Positions 34,602 to 43,477 of a DNA stretch of 64,000 nucleotides are shown here, in pieces (position 1 is the stretch's first letter; each line of letters starts with the position of its first letter). The position numbers and the translations under genes were made by a program. The stretch spans positions 62,001-126,000 of the forward strand of contig CAZWDU010000005.1 of NCBI GenBank assembly GCA_964632845.1, in the 5' to 3' direction. This DNA is from JAOZHU01 sp964632845 (lineage in GTDB: Archaea; Thermoproteota; Bathyarchaeia; Bathyarchaeales; Bathycorpusculaceae). The notes under the pieces are model-generated. The model made no database searches, was not told the DNA's origin, and worked only from the letters and a program-made list of their open reading frames with translations.

Positions 34602-35327
34602 TTAATCTTTCGCGGCGCCCGTCATCGTCTTCGCCAGCCTCGGAATGTTGTCAACGCTGCTTTTCGGCTCCAGCAACTCCTGCACAAGCTTGAATTGCCG
34701 CTGGTAAATGTGACAGTTCTTCGAGTGAAAAATCAGCTTGCCCGTTTTCAACAAAAGATTGCCCCGCCTGTTAATCTCCGAAACAAAAGCTTCATTGAAC
34801 AACTGCAAGCCTGCGATGTTAGCTGGCAAACCAGCGTACGCATCCCACGAACGGAAATAACACGTTAAATGCAGTTTACCGTCAAGAATTTCCGTGTCAA
34901 TCAAGCTTAAACATGGCGGTTCATGCCGCTTGTTGTCCACGTACTTCTTTATGTCCTGAGGCAGCCTGATGACAAGCGTAACTTGCCTATCGTTCTGCTC
35001 CTGCACGTAACGGTCTACGGCTTCACTTATCTGGTTGATGGGATGGTTGAGCCTGCTTCCGTACGTGTACGTTTCATCTTGTTTCTCGCCGCACCACAAA
35101 TACTCCAGCGCGTAGCCGCGGATGTATTTGATGTCGCAGGGTGCCTTGTCGCTGACCAGCGGTCGGGTTTCGGGACGGTTGATTTCTATGGTTAGATTGA
35201 GCTTTTTGGTTTCTGTTTCTTCGGAGCCGTAGCCCACGTGGAAAGTGTCTCCTTCGTTCCAGATGTGCCTTAAGGCTTGGAACCACGCGTCTGGGCAGTC
35301 AAACGCTGTTATTTTAACATGTTTCAT
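34602..35327 (-). CDS. thyA: Thymidylate synthase (archaeal ThyA type)
   Basis: 241 residues from ATG 35327, with GGAGAG upstream. The catalytic Cys lies in PPCLSLIDTEILDG, followed by the ThyA core YFRSWDAYAGLPANIAGLQL and, near the end, FHSKNCHIYQRQF. These match the nucleotide-binding RS-D and H-x-Y signatures of thymidylate synthase, which methylates dUMP using a folate or pterin cofactor. The residue after the catalytic Cys is Leu rather than His, as I recall for some archaeal forms. Start 35369 is less likely. Confidence 0.8.
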   Translation of the reverse strand: MKHVKITAFDCPDAWFQALRHIWNEGDTFHVGYGSEETETKKLNLTIEINRPETRPLVSDKAPCDIKYIRGYALEYLWCGEKQDETYTYGSRLNHPINQISEAVDRYVQEQNDRQVTLVIRLPQDIKKYVDNKRHEPPCLSLIDTEILDGKLHLTCYFRSWDAYAGLPANIAGLQLFNEAFVSEINRRGNLLLKTGKLIFHSKNCHIYQRQFKLVQELLEPKSSVDNIPRLAKTMTGAAKD

Positions 35328-35496
35328 AGCATGTTTCTCTCCAGAACCACCAATCAAATAATGCGTCAAAACTATTTCTGCCCTTTCAACAATATAAATC
35401 TGCGCAGTTCCCCCTGTATGTAGCTTAAGCCGTTATGCAACGAGCCAAAGAAGCAGTGTGGTTTTTTTGTGAAAAAAGGAAGAAGGGTGTGGTTGT

Positions 35497-36267
35497 TTAG
35501 GTGGTCATGTAGTATTTCACTGTAACTGGTATCTGCGAGGGTGGAAACCCAAATCCAGTCGGGTCGGTCCAGTCTCCGCGGTAAGCTGTCACAACTAGTC
35601 CTGAGCCTTTCACGGTGTAAGTTGCAACGTAAGTTGTGGCGTAACCATTATCGAAATCAGAAGCAAAGTTGTCAACTTCAAAAGTTGCGCCCTGAATAGT
35701 GAAGTTAACGGCGAGTCGGTAACCGTATGGATAAGTAGTTGTGACAATCAACGTCACCTCTTTGTATCCAGTAGTGTTAAGGTTCAAAGCCTCCACCATA
35801 GACGCAGTTGAGGCAATAGTCGTGTTTACAGTTCCAGTTTTTGTCGTGTGCAGCCATCCTGAAACATCCACGTTCACCGGCTCCTCGTCATCTATCGTTA
35901 CCTCGCCATCGAACGTTACTGACCCTGACTGGGGATTAGTCACATTCACATTCAACGGCGTGGAATCATCAACGTTAACTGGAGATTGGATGTCAGTGAC
36001 AGAGACTTCGCCGTCAACTTGAACTGTTCCGTCAACGGTTACTTCACCCTCAACAGGAATTGGATCTGTATTCACGATTTGCACTGTTCCTGCGACATTC
36101 AATAGGCTATTTCTCATAATTACGGGAATTTCCTGTCCCGCCCTGTTCATCACTACGACTTCCATCCACGACTTCGGATTGTTTCCCGCAAAAACAGTTG
36201 AAGAACACAGCAATGCAGCGAGTGCCACGCTAACAACTACAATCGTTACGAGTTTCTCAATTTTCAC
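35497..36267 (-). CDS. Exported protein with V-DGEV beta-strand repeats
   Basis: 256 residues from GTG 36267, with a strong GGGAGGTG 6 bases upstream. A signal peptide (KLVTIVVVSVALAALLCSS, cleavage near VFAGN) is followed by VMNRAGQEIPVIMRNSLLNV. Strand repeats of about 10-15 residues come next (IPVEGEVTVDGTVQVDGEVS, SVTDIQSPVNVDDS, SVTFDGEVTIDDEEPVNVDV), then a C-terminal domain. There is no C-terminal membrane helix. A TATA-like TTTATAAA at about 36321-36328 excludes the upstream frame start at 36306. Function unknown. Confidence 0.65.
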   Translation of the reverse strand: MKIEKLVTIVVVSVALAALLCSSTVFAGNNPKSWMEVVVMNRAGQEIPVIMRNSLLNVAGTVQIVNTDPIPVEGEVTVDGTVQVDGEVSVTDIQSPVNVDDSTPLNVNVTNPQSGSVTFDGEVTIDDEEPVNVDVSGWLHTTKTGTVNTTIASTASMVEALNLNTTGYKEVTLIVTTTYPYGYRLAVNFTIQGATFEVDNFASDFDNGYATTYVATYTVKGSGLVVTAYRGDWTDPTGFGFPPSQIPVTVKYYMTT

Positions 36268-36473
36268 ATGTGTCACCTCCCAAGTGGAGAGGAGTTTAGC
36301 TACCATTGCCTGTTGAAGGTTTATAAAAACAGTGTAGAAAGAGAACTACAGAACACAGTTAAAGAACAAAACTCCAAACACTTCGCGCTTTCCCAAGTTA
36401 GCTCCATCGCCTAACAAAAATTGCGGTGTAAGTTACAACAAAAGAAAAGAGAACTTGCCAACCATCTAAATCT

Positions 36474-36534
36474 GTGCAGTTTCAGAATGTATAGGTAACG
36501 CAGTTTTAACTTGTGCACTCTGGATGTATAGGTA
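36474..36534 (+). repeat. Two direct copies of GTGCA...ATGTATAGGTA
   Basis: GTGCAGTTTCAGAATGTATA plus GGTA at 36474-36497, and GTGCACTCTGGATGTATAGG plus TA at 36513-36534, spaced 39 bases apart. A weaker relative occurs at 35402-35423. They lie in the 385-base spacer between the divergent surface-protein genes (36268-36652), which otherwise holds their two promoters. Confidence 0.4.
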
Positions 36535-36560
36535 GACAAAGTCACGAGCAAATTATGCCT

Positions 36561-36617
36561 TGTCAAGAAATCTTGACTAAGGTTTGGTCAAGAAACCTTT
36601 ACAAAAAGTCTTTTATC
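36561..36617 (+). promoter_or_regulatory. Shared surface-protein promoter module, copy B
   Basis: Palindrome TGTCAAGAAATCTTGACT (36561-36578), then TTTGGTCAAGAAACC (36583-36597), then TTTACAAAAAGTCTTTTATC with a TATA-like end. The palindrome is identical in all 18 bases to copy A. It shows that translation of the downstream gene must start after about 36640, not at the frame start 36584. Confidence 0.6.
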
Positions 36618-36652
36618 GAAAACAGGCAACTATTCTAGTTGGGCGGCTGCTT

Positions 36653-38044
36653 GTGAACAAGAACTTACTCGTAAGCCCGTTCTTACTCATCATGATTGGC
36701 GGCTTCGCGTTGGGTTACGCGTTAAATTTTGGCACGGTACAAGCTGCTACAGAAGTTATTGGAACGCTCACTTCAAATACGACTTGGACGAAAGCAAACA
36801 GCCCTTACATACTTACTGGGAATGTTCTCGTAAATAATGGGGTAACTTTAACGATAGAAGCTGGAGTCACAGTAAACTTTGTGGGCTATTACATAGCAGT
36901 TAACGGCACTCTGGTCGCAGTAGGCAGCACCACCAACCAGATAACGTTTACAGGCGGAATTCACGGTATTGGACCACTCATATTTACGCAATACAGCACC
37001 AGCTGGGACGAGCAAACTGGTTTAGGCAGCATAATTGAGAATGCAAATGGTGTTTCTGCGAACATCACTAACGTTTCTCCAAAGATAGCTAACAGCTCTG
37101 TTGGTCTGCTCGCCATTAACGGTGGATCACCCATTATTTCATATAACAACATTATTGATGAAGTCAATGTTTATGGTGGCACCCCTTTGATTTCGAATAA
37201 CAATTTCAACGCCACCAACACTAATAATTGCCAAATCACCATTTACGGCGGCTCGCCCATTATTTCACATAACAACATGACCGGGACATTAAAAACCATA
37301 AATGGCGGAGACCAAACAATATATCTCCCAAAATACGGCATCAAACTTAGTGGAGATGATATTAACGCGTACATTTCTAATAACACCATTTCTGGTCATA
37401 ACGAAGCAGGCATTATCGCCATTTCAGGTTTCGCAACAATTGAAAGGAATTTCATCACTAATGGAGACCACTATGGAATTTCCATTTTAGGGAACGCCAC
37501 CCTAATAATTCAAAATAACACAATTACAAATAATCACAGCGGGATTGGCGCCACTTCGCCTTCTAGCTTAACAATCACTCACAACAACATCGAAAACAAC
37601 ACATTTTTCAGCATTTTCTTAGGTTCGACCGCAACTGATAATGCTAATCCAAACAATGTAAATGCTGCTAACAATTGGTGGGGAACCACTGACACACAAA
37701 CAATAGATCAAACAATATACGACTCTAAAGATGATTATATTTTAGGCACAGTAACTTTCGTTCCCTTCTTAACAGAGCCGAATCCACAGGCGATGCCCGA
37801 GCCAAACGCCATCATACCAACCTCCAGCGCATCACCTTCATCTTCGCCAACTCCAAGTCCATCCGCAAATCCAATATCTTCCCCTTCGTCTCAGAGTCCA
37901 ACGGCGACGCCAGACCAATCAAACACCGAAGGTACAACTGCATTAGAACTCAATGGAATAGAAATAGCTTTGTTAATTGCAGTAATCGTTCTAGCTGTGC
38001 TTTTGAGCGTTTCAGTTGCACTTTTGTTCCAGAAAAAGAGGTAA
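36653..38044 (+). CDS. Secreted beta-helix (PbH1) surface protein with C-terminal anchor
   Basis: 463 residues from GTG 36653. A signal segment (LLVSPFLLIMIGGFALGYAL) is followed by a capping strand region (NVLVNNGVTLTIEAGVTVNF). Many PbH1 turns come next (PIISYNNIIDEV, PLISNNNFNATN, PIISHNNMTGTL, AYISNNTISGHN, LIIQNNTITNNH, LTITHNNIENNT), then NWWGTTDTQTIDQTIYDS, which is typical of archaeal periplasmic copper-binding (NosD-like) repeats. A Ser/Pro/Thr linker (about 395-430) leads to a membrane helix and FQKKR. Abundant N-glycosylation sites. Confidence 0.75.
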   Translation: MNKNLLVSPFLLIMIGGFALGYALNFGTVQAATEVIGTLTSNTTWTKANSPYILTGNVLVNNGVTLTIEAGVTVNFVGYYIAVNGTLVAVGSTTNQITFTGGIHGIGPLIFTQYSTSWDEQTGLGSIIENANGVSANITNVSPKIANSSVGLLAINGGSPIISYNNIIDEVNVYGGTPLISNNNFNATNTNNCQITIYGGSPIISHNNMTGTLKTINGGDQTIYLPKYGIKLSGDDINAYISNNTISGHNEAGIIAISGFATIERNFITNGDHYGISILGNATLIIQNNTITNNHSGIGATSPSSLTITHNNIENNTFFSIFLGSTATDNANPNNVNAANNWWGTTDTQTIDQTIYDSKDDYILGTVTFVPFLTEPNPQAMPEPNAIIPTSSASPSSSPTPSPSANPISSPSSQSPTATPDQSNTEGTTALELNGIEIALLIAVIVLAVLLSVSVALLFQKKR

Positions 38045-38155
38045 CTTGCTCTGACTCTGCTTTCCAAAAACCTTCAATCACATGGTTTTAGACACATGTA
38101 AATTGTGTTAAATTCTGCAATAGTGTAATTAAAACAATAAAAAATTAGGAGGGTT

Positions 38156-39826
38156 TTAGTATGGGGGCATTCCGCCCATGCCCATTCCACCCATACCACC
38201 CATGCCGCCCATACCGCCTGGAGGCATCGGAGGCATCTTGCCGCCGCCCTTAATGGCAATCAAATCGTCAATCTTCAAAATCATGTTCGCAGCTTCAGTG
38301 GCTGACTTAACGACCTGCTGTTTCACGCGCAGCGGCTCCAGAACCACCAAGTCAATCATGCTCTTGATTTTGCCCGTGGACACGTCAATGCCGAAGTACT
38401 TGTTGTCCGCGTTCTCATGTGCAGCTCTCAGCGCCACCATGACGTCTATGGGGTCTAACCCAGCGTTCTCCGCAAGCGTCAACGGCACCGCTTCCACAGC
38501 CTCTGCGAAAGCTTCAATCGCCAACTGCTCTCGTCCACCAACTTTTACAGCGTAGCTCTTCAAGCCCTTCGCCATCTCCGCTTCAGGTGCACCACCGCCC
38601 GCAATAATCTTACCATCCTCAACCGCGTTCCTAACCACACATAAACTGTCATGCAGCGAACGCTCAGCCTCATCAATCACATGGCTTGAACCGCCTCTGA
38701 TGACTACGGTTACTGCCTTCGGATTCCTGCATTCCCGCACGTAAATAAGCTTGTCATCGCCAATTTTTGCTTCCTCCACCTTCTTAGCGTTTCCGAGAAC
38801 GTCAGTGGCCAAATCCTTAACGCTGCCAACTGCTTTGCCGCCTGTTGCGCGAGCAAGCTTCTCCATGTCGCTGCTGCTTACACTTTTCACCGCGAGTACG
38901 CCGTGTTTCGCCAAGAAGTGCAGCACCATGTCATCGATGCCTTTTTGACAGAAAACCACGTTCGCGCCTGCTTTGGCGACAGCGTCAGCCATCTCTTTCA
39001 ACATGCCTTCCTCCTGCTTCAGAAAAGCTTCAATCTGATCGGGGCTTTCAATGTTAATTTTCGCGTCGAACTCTGTTTTCTCAATCTCCAGCTTAGCATC
39101 AAGCAACGCGATTTTAGCGTTGTCAACGACCTTCGGCATTTGAGAGCTGGCAACTTCTTTGTCGATTACAATGCCCTTAACAAGCTCTGTCTCGTCCAAG
39201 CTTTTGCCGTTCTTCTTGACGATTTTTATCAAGTCAATGTCAGCTTTAAACTTACCATTCACTTCTTCAGCCACTTGTTTAACCGCGTCAACGGTTACCT
39301 TGGAGAAGTGGTCTGCAGCCACGGTGATGCCCTTGCTGGCTAAAGATGTTGCCGCCACCTTCCGCAGGGTCTCATCATCCTTTATGCTTAAGGGTATGGC
39401 TAATTTACTCAAAATTTCTTGTGCTTTCTCGCTGGCTTTTTTGTAGCCTTCAATGATAATTGTGGGGTGCACGTTCTTGTCCAGCAAGGCTTCAGCTTTG
39501 GCAAGTAATTCTCCGGCTAGAACCACGGCGGTGGTTGTTCCGTCGCCGACTTCGTTGTCCTGTGCTTTAGCTACTTCCACAAGCATTTTCGCTGCTGGAT
39601 GCTGCACATCAAGTTCTTTCATTATGGTTGCGCCGTCGTTTGTTATGGCAACGTCGCCTATGCTGCTGACCAGCATCTTGTCCATTCCGCATGGACCCAA
39701 AGTGGTCTTTACGGTCTCAGCCACGATTTTCGCAGCCATAATATTGTTCTTTTGGGCTTCTCGTCCTGTTGATCTTCCTGTGCCTTCTTTTAACACTAAA
39801 ACTGGGACAGTATTTCCGTTAGACAT
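38156..39826 (-). CDS. thsA: Thermosome subunit (group II chaperonin)
   Basis: 556 residues. Motifs: TLGPCGMDKMLV, the ATP site VGDGTTTAVVLAGELL, NDGATIMKELD and GGGAPEAEMAKGLKSYAV, with a Gly/Met C-terminal tail (GGMGGMGGMGGMGMGGMPPY). It folds proteins delivered by prefoldin, whose alpha subunit is at 3.9 kb. Only one subunit gene is in the window; other subunits may lie elsewhere. The Gly-rich tail produces long proline-rich shadow frames on the other strand. Confidence 0.96.
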   Translation of the reverse strand: MSNGNTVPVLVLKEGTGRSTGREAQKNNIMAAKIVAETVKTTLGPCGMDKMLVSSIGDVAITNDGATIMKELDVQHPAAKMLVEVAKAQDNEVGDGTTTAVVLAGELLAKAEALLDKNVHPTIIIEGYKKASEKAQEILSKLAIPLSIKDDETLRKVAATSLASKGITVAADHFSKVTVDAVKQVAEEVNGKFKADIDLIKIVKKNGKSLDETELVKGIVIDKEVASSQMPKVVDNAKIALLDAKLEIEKTEFDAKINIESPDQIEAFLKQEEGMLKEMADAVAKAGANVVFCQKGIDDMVLHFLAKHGVLAVKSVSSSDMEKLARATGGKAVGSVKDLATDVLGNAKKVEEAKIGDDKLIYVRECRNPKAVTVVIRGGSSHVIDEAERSLHDSLCVVRNAVEDGKIIAGGGAPEAEMAKGLKSYAVKVGGREQLAIEAFAEAVEAVPLTLAENAGLDPIDVMVALRAAHENADNKYFGIDVSTGKIKSMIDLVVLEPLRVKQQVVKSATEAANMILKIDDLIAIKGGGKMPPMPPGGMGGMGGMGGMGMGGMPPY

Positions 39827-39913
39827 TCTTTCTCACCAATTTTTCTTGTTGCTATATAATACGTTGAATTCTAAACGGAACAGTTCTACCTTCGATATAA
39901 GTTTTTCTTTGTG

Positions 39914-40975
39914 TTATTCAACTCTGATAATGTTGTAAGCTGAAGCTTTGCGGAGCCTGTTCATAACCGCTAAACCTAAACCTTCCGCAGGTACACCCTC
40001 AGCAATTATCACGTCTACCCCTTCAACGTCAAACTCTCTCAGAAACCTGAACAGGTTTCGGGCGACCACTGCCAAGTTGAAGCGGCTGCCCAGCGACTTC
40101 ACCACATCCGCTTTGTACGCCGCCGCGGTTTCGTCAGTAGCTAAAACACCCAGTTTGCACGCGTCCAGCCTATACGAAGCAATCAACTCCTTAATTTTAG
40201 CGGTGACAGCTGCAACCGAGCCTTCCACCAGAACCACTTTCGCGTTCGGCGCATAATGCTTATGCCGCATCCCAGGAGACCGCGCTTTGCCCAGGGGCAG
40301 TTCTTTTTCAGCAGCAACAAACGGATGCAGCCTCACATCACCAACAGCCTGCTTTAACGCTTCGAACGGTGTTCCGCCGGGGCGAAGCACCATTGGTGGG
40401 TCAACGTTCGTGTCCAGCACGGTGGATTCCACGCCTATGTGTGTTGAGCTACCATCCAGAATCGCGTCGATTCTTCCGTTAAGGTCGTCGTAAACATGCT
40501 TAGCTGAGGTTGGGCTGGGTTTTCCTGCCAAGTTTGCGCTTGGCGCAGCAATTGGGCAGTGGCTTTCTCTAATCAGCGCTAAGGCAACGTTATGCTGCGG
40601 CATCCTGACGGCAATTGTGTCCAAGCTTGCGACTGTCACGTCGGGAACGATGCTTGAACGTTTGAAAACCAAGGTTAATGGTCCAGGCCAAAACTTGCTC
40701 ATCAGTTTTGCGGCTTTAGGCGGAACTCGCGCGGCTAGCTTGTAAACGTCATTTATGTTTTCTACATGAACTATTGGCGGATTATCTAGTGGTCGCTTTT
40801 TTGCTTCGAATAGTGCCAAAATAGCTTTAGCGTTTAGTGCGTCTGCACCTAAGCCGTAGACTGTTTCGGTTGGAAATGCCACTAAGCCGCCTTTTTTGAT
40901 GAACGCTGCTGCTGCTTGCACTTTTTCGGGTTCGGGTTTCTGCGGGTCTACTTTTAGCATTAGCGTGTTTTTCAT
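39914..40975 (-). CDS. sua5: Threonylcarbamoyl-AMP synthase (Sua5/YrdC)
   Basis: 353 residues. An N-terminal YrdC domain (GGLVAFPTETVYGLGADALN, KKRPLDNPPIVHV, KFWPGPLTLVFKRS, APSANLAGKPSPTSA) makes threonylcarbamoyl-AMP for the t6A modification of tRNA. The C-terminal Sua5 domain starts around residue 210 after SPGMRHKHYAP. This is the long two-domain form, not the short bacterial YrdC. Confidence 0.94.
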   Translation of the reverse strand: MKNTLMLKVDPQKPEPEKVQAAAAFIKKGGLVAFPTETVYGLGADALNAKAILALFEAKKRPLDNPPIVHVENINDVYKLAARVPPKAAKLMSKFWPGPLTLVFKRSSIVPDVTVASLDTIAVRMPQHNVALALIRESHCPIAAPSANLAGKPSPTSAKHVYDDLNGRIDAILDGSSTHIGVESTVLDTNVDPPMVLRPGGTPFEALKQAVGDVRLHPFVAAEKELPLGKARSPGMRHKHYAPNAKVVLVEGSVAAVTAKIKELIASYRLDACKLGVLATDETAAAYKADVVKSLGSRFNLAVVARNLFRFLREFDVEGVDVIIAEGVPAEGLGLAVMNRLRKASAYNIIRVE

Positions 40976-41068
40976 TGTAATGCCTTATTCATTAATGCGT
41001 GTGCTTGCTCTTAAAGGTGAAAAAAGTATTCTTCAGTTTTTCGCCATGCGGCTTGCGGAGAGTTTTCG

Positions 41069-41566
41069 TTAAACGATGTAGTAATCTAAAACTTTTTTGA
41101 TGCGTTTGGGTGTGTCTTGCGTTGCGGAGAGTTCCCGTAAAAGCTTTATTACCTCTGGCTGAGCGCGGGCGATGTCTGTTAAGCTGGCTAAGCCCACCAA
41201 GCGGTTCTGGTCAACTACTAACAGTTTCTTTATTTTCTTCTCAAACATCAAACGTGCCGCTTCTTCCAAATCCATGTTAGACGCAATAACGATTAACGGA
41301 CTTGACATTATGTCTTTAACCATAGTCTTTTTCGCGTTTTTGCTCTCTGCAATTATGCGTTTCAAAAGGTCTCGTTCAGTAACTATGCCTACTGCCTTTC
41401 CTTTTCGGGTAGCGATTATGGAGCCTATTTCAAATTGGTTCATGATGTCGACGGCTTCTTTAACCGAAACATTTTCGTCTATCGTAACGACTTCTCTGAC
41501 CATTACGTCTCCGATTTTCAACGAACCCTTATCTTTATCCAATTTCTCCTGAGCCACTGAAATCAC
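41069..41566 (-). CDS. CBS-domain protein
   Basis: 165 residues from GTG 41566, with two CBS domains in tandem (VMVREVVTIDENVSVKEAVD to about 80; DIMSSPLIVIASNMDLEEAA to about 145). Such pairs bind adenosyl nucleotides and act as regulators. The frame opens at ATG 41590, but a TATA-like box at 41594-41604 would start the transcript near 41572, so GTG 41566 or 41557 is more likely. The partner protein is unknown. Confidence 0.75.
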   Translation of the reverse strand: MISVAQEKLDKDKGSLKIGDVMVREVVTIDENVSVKEAVDIMNQFEIGSIIATRKGKAVGIVTERDLLKRIIAESKNAKKTMVKDIMSSPLIVIASNMDLEEAARLMFEKKIKKLLVVDQNRLVGLASLTDIARAQPEVIKLLRELSATQDTPKRIKKVLDYYIV

Positions 41567-41647
41567 CCATTTTACTAAATTCTTAACCATGAGGCATATA
41601 AAAACTACTCAAAACAGCTGCTATTTAGAAACTACAACAAAATCGTC

Positions 41648-42133
41648 CTATTCTTTGAGTTTCAGCACAACAGAAGTTTCTATTTGTCGTTCAGGAATAC
41701 TCCAGTATTCTCTGAGTAAACGATTTTTTTCTTTGGTTGGCACAAGCGTGAAACCGTGCTTCTCGTAGAAGCGAACCGCCCAGTAAGCGGCTTCCCAAGT
41801 GCCCACCAACACCGTGTCCGTTAACGCTAAACTCATAAGGTACTTGAGCAGTTTTTCTCCATTTCCTCGTCTCTGATGCGCCGTAAGTACGTAGGCGTGC
41901 CTAATCAAAGTAACGTCTTTGACAAGTTGAATACCCATGACCGCCACTAAAACGTCGTTTTCTATCCAACCGTAGAATTCTACTCCGCTTTCAATTTCGC
42001 TTTTAAGCTCGCTGGCTGGCATGTACGGTTCGTGCCATCTGTCCTGTGGAATTACGCCCTTGTAAGCCTGAGCAGCATCGTTAACAACCATTAGTATCGC
42101 ATCAAACTCAGAAGACGCCAGCTTGCGACTCAT
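41648..42133 (-). CDS. GNAT-family acetyltransferase
   Basis: 161 residues. The acetyl-CoA motif is YVLTAHQRRGNGEKLLKYLM, followed by AAYWAVRFYEKHGFTLVP near the C-terminus, the usual motif A/B order. The substrate is unknown. Forty bases after the PAC4-like gene, possibly co-transcribed. Confidence 0.8.
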   Translation of the reverse strand: MSRKLASSEFDAILMVVNDAAQAYKGVIPQDRWHEPYMPASELKSEIESGVEFYGWIENDVLVAVMGIQLVKDVTLIRHAYVLTAHQRRGNGEKLLKYLMSLALTDTVLVGTWEAAYWAVRFYEKHGFTLVPTKEKNRLLREYWSIPERQIETSVVLKLKE

Positions 42134-42172
42134 TTCTTTTCATCCAATTGCCAAGATAAACGTGGAATGAGG

Positions 42173-42544
42173 CTATATTTTTTCGGCTTCTTTCTGTTTG
42201 TCTTTTTGAAGCACTTTCTCAATTAGGTGCATGAAAAACGCTTGTGCCTGCATTTCGTTAAGCCTTTCCAGATAGACAGATGCCAACGCGATTTTGCCTT
42301 TTTTTGAGGCTACGTGCTCGGCGAACATGCGAGCTGAAATCGTGTTTCTGTCACCTAAAAGCACTGACGACGTGACTATACCCAGCAAATCCTTAGGATT
42401 AGGCACAGCCACTGCCAAAGTTCCCAGTTTATCCTCTTTCTCGCTAAGCATTATAAGACATGAGTTCTTGGATTCCACGTAAACAGCTAAAAAGCGCGTG
42501 TCCTGCTCAAATAACTCTTCTTTCACGACTTTGGCGCGTTCCAT
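42173..42544 (-). CDS. Probable archaeal proteasome assembly chaperone, PAC4-like
   Basis: 123 residues from ATG 42544. The segment LGTLAVAVPNPKDLLGIVTS, followed by SVLLGDRNTISARMFAEHVA and KKGKIALASVYL, recalls eukaryotic PSMG4/PAC4 (L-S-L-A-V-A-M, then STSLFGD and LAQRLARKTKKQ). PAC3/PAC4 help form proteasome alpha rings. The similarity is from memory and not proven by search. ATG 42571 is an alternative start but lacks an SD-like element. Confidence 0.5.
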   Translation of the reverse strand: MERAKVVKEELFEQDTRFLAVYVESKNSCLIMLSEKEDKLGTLAVAVPNPKDLLGIVTSSVLLGDRNTISARMFAEHVASKKGKIALASVYLERLNEMQAQAFFMHLIEKVLQKDKQKEAEKI

Positions 42545-42812
42545 TTCACCTGTCTCCAACGCCCTGCACACATTTTGCAGGCGCTGTCCTGCTCTTATGC
42601 AAGAATTGCTTAAAAAGACTTCACGTTCTAGGTGTCACCGTTGTTTGTTGTGCTCAGCGTAACTATCACCAACTTTTGTTCAGTGTAAGTTTATTCAGTC
42701 ACACATGAGGGATGTATCTTTGCTCTCAAGTTTGTGTTTTCGGCTTTTGCCCCGATGATATTTATAGCTTACGGCTTCACTATTAAGACACTTCACAAGC
42801 GGAGATACTATT

Positions 42813-43475
42813 ATGACAGAAACGCGTGCGGCAACGGTTTTGCAGATACTGCGACAAGCACTAGCCCTGCCTGCGTGGACTAAATCAAAACGTGACCCGT
42901 TTGAAACGTTAATTGTAACGATTATTTCACAAAATACCGCGGACAGAAACACCGCGAGAGCCTTCGAAAACCTCTCGAAGCAGTTCGAAATAACCCCCGA
43001 AGCTCTCGCAAACGCGGAAACCAGCCAAATTGAAGACTGCTTGCGCACGGCTGGACTTTACAAGAGCAAAGCCCAAACAATCAAGCACGTTTCAAAAACG
43101 ATACTCGAAGATTTCCACGGCACCCTAGCACCCATATTGGCGCTGCCGCTAGAAGAGGCAAGAAAAACGCTCATCCAATTCCAAGGTGTAGGACCGAAAA
43201 CAGCCGATGTTGTACTGCTCTTCTCAGCAATGCAGCCCACTATTCCCGTGGACACGCATGTGAACCGCGTGGCAAAACGCCTAGACTTTGCGCCTGCAAA
43301 CAGCGACTACGAAACTGTCCGCAGAAACCTCCAACTGCTCTACAACCCAAACGATTACTTAGCAGTACACGTGCTGTTGATTGCACATGGCAGAAAATAC
43401 TGCAAAGCTAGATACCCGCTCTGCCCGCAGTGCCCCGTGAACATGCGCTGCCCATCAAAAGGACTCTGGGATTAA
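42813..43475 (+). CDS. nth: Endonuclease III
   Basis: A 220-residue DNA glycosylase/AP lyase for oxidised pyrimidines. The helix-hairpin-helix LIQFQGVGPKTADVVLLFSA carries the catalytic Lys; the catalytic Asp is in VDTHVNRVAKRL. The C-terminal [4Fe-4S] loop is CKARYPLCPQCPVNMRC. Two bases separate it from xpd, so the two repair genes are likely co-transcribed. A TATA-like TATTTATAG lies at about 42759-42767. Confidence 0.94.
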   Translation: MTETRAATVLQILRQALALPAWTKSKRDPFETLIVTIISQNTADRNTARAFENLSKQFEITPEALANAETSQIEDCLRTAGLYKSKAQTIKHVSKTILEDFHGTLAPILALPLEEARKTLIQFQGVGPKTADVVLLFSAMQPTIPVDTHVNRVAKRLDFAPANSDYETVRRNLQLLYNPNDYLAVHVLLIAHGRKYCKARYPLCPQCPVNMRCPSKGLWD

Positions 43476-43477
43476 CG

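Noticed and set aside
36584..36652. Upstream start for the beta-helix gene
   Set aside because: This stretch is the shared promoter module with its TATA-like box, so it should not be part of the mRNA's coding region.
38178..39938. Long plus-strand open frames opposite the thermosome gene, rich in Pro and Met
   Set aside because: They mirror the Gly/Met tail and the codon bias of the real minus-strand gene; no start signals or family features.
42572..42812. Spacer before nth inspected for RNA genes
   Set aside because: Only a TATA-like element was seen; no tRNA-like folding pattern.
43430..43477. Longer N-terminus for XPD
   Set aside because: It lies inside nth, and ATG 43478 directly follows the nth stop, so the extension has no support.
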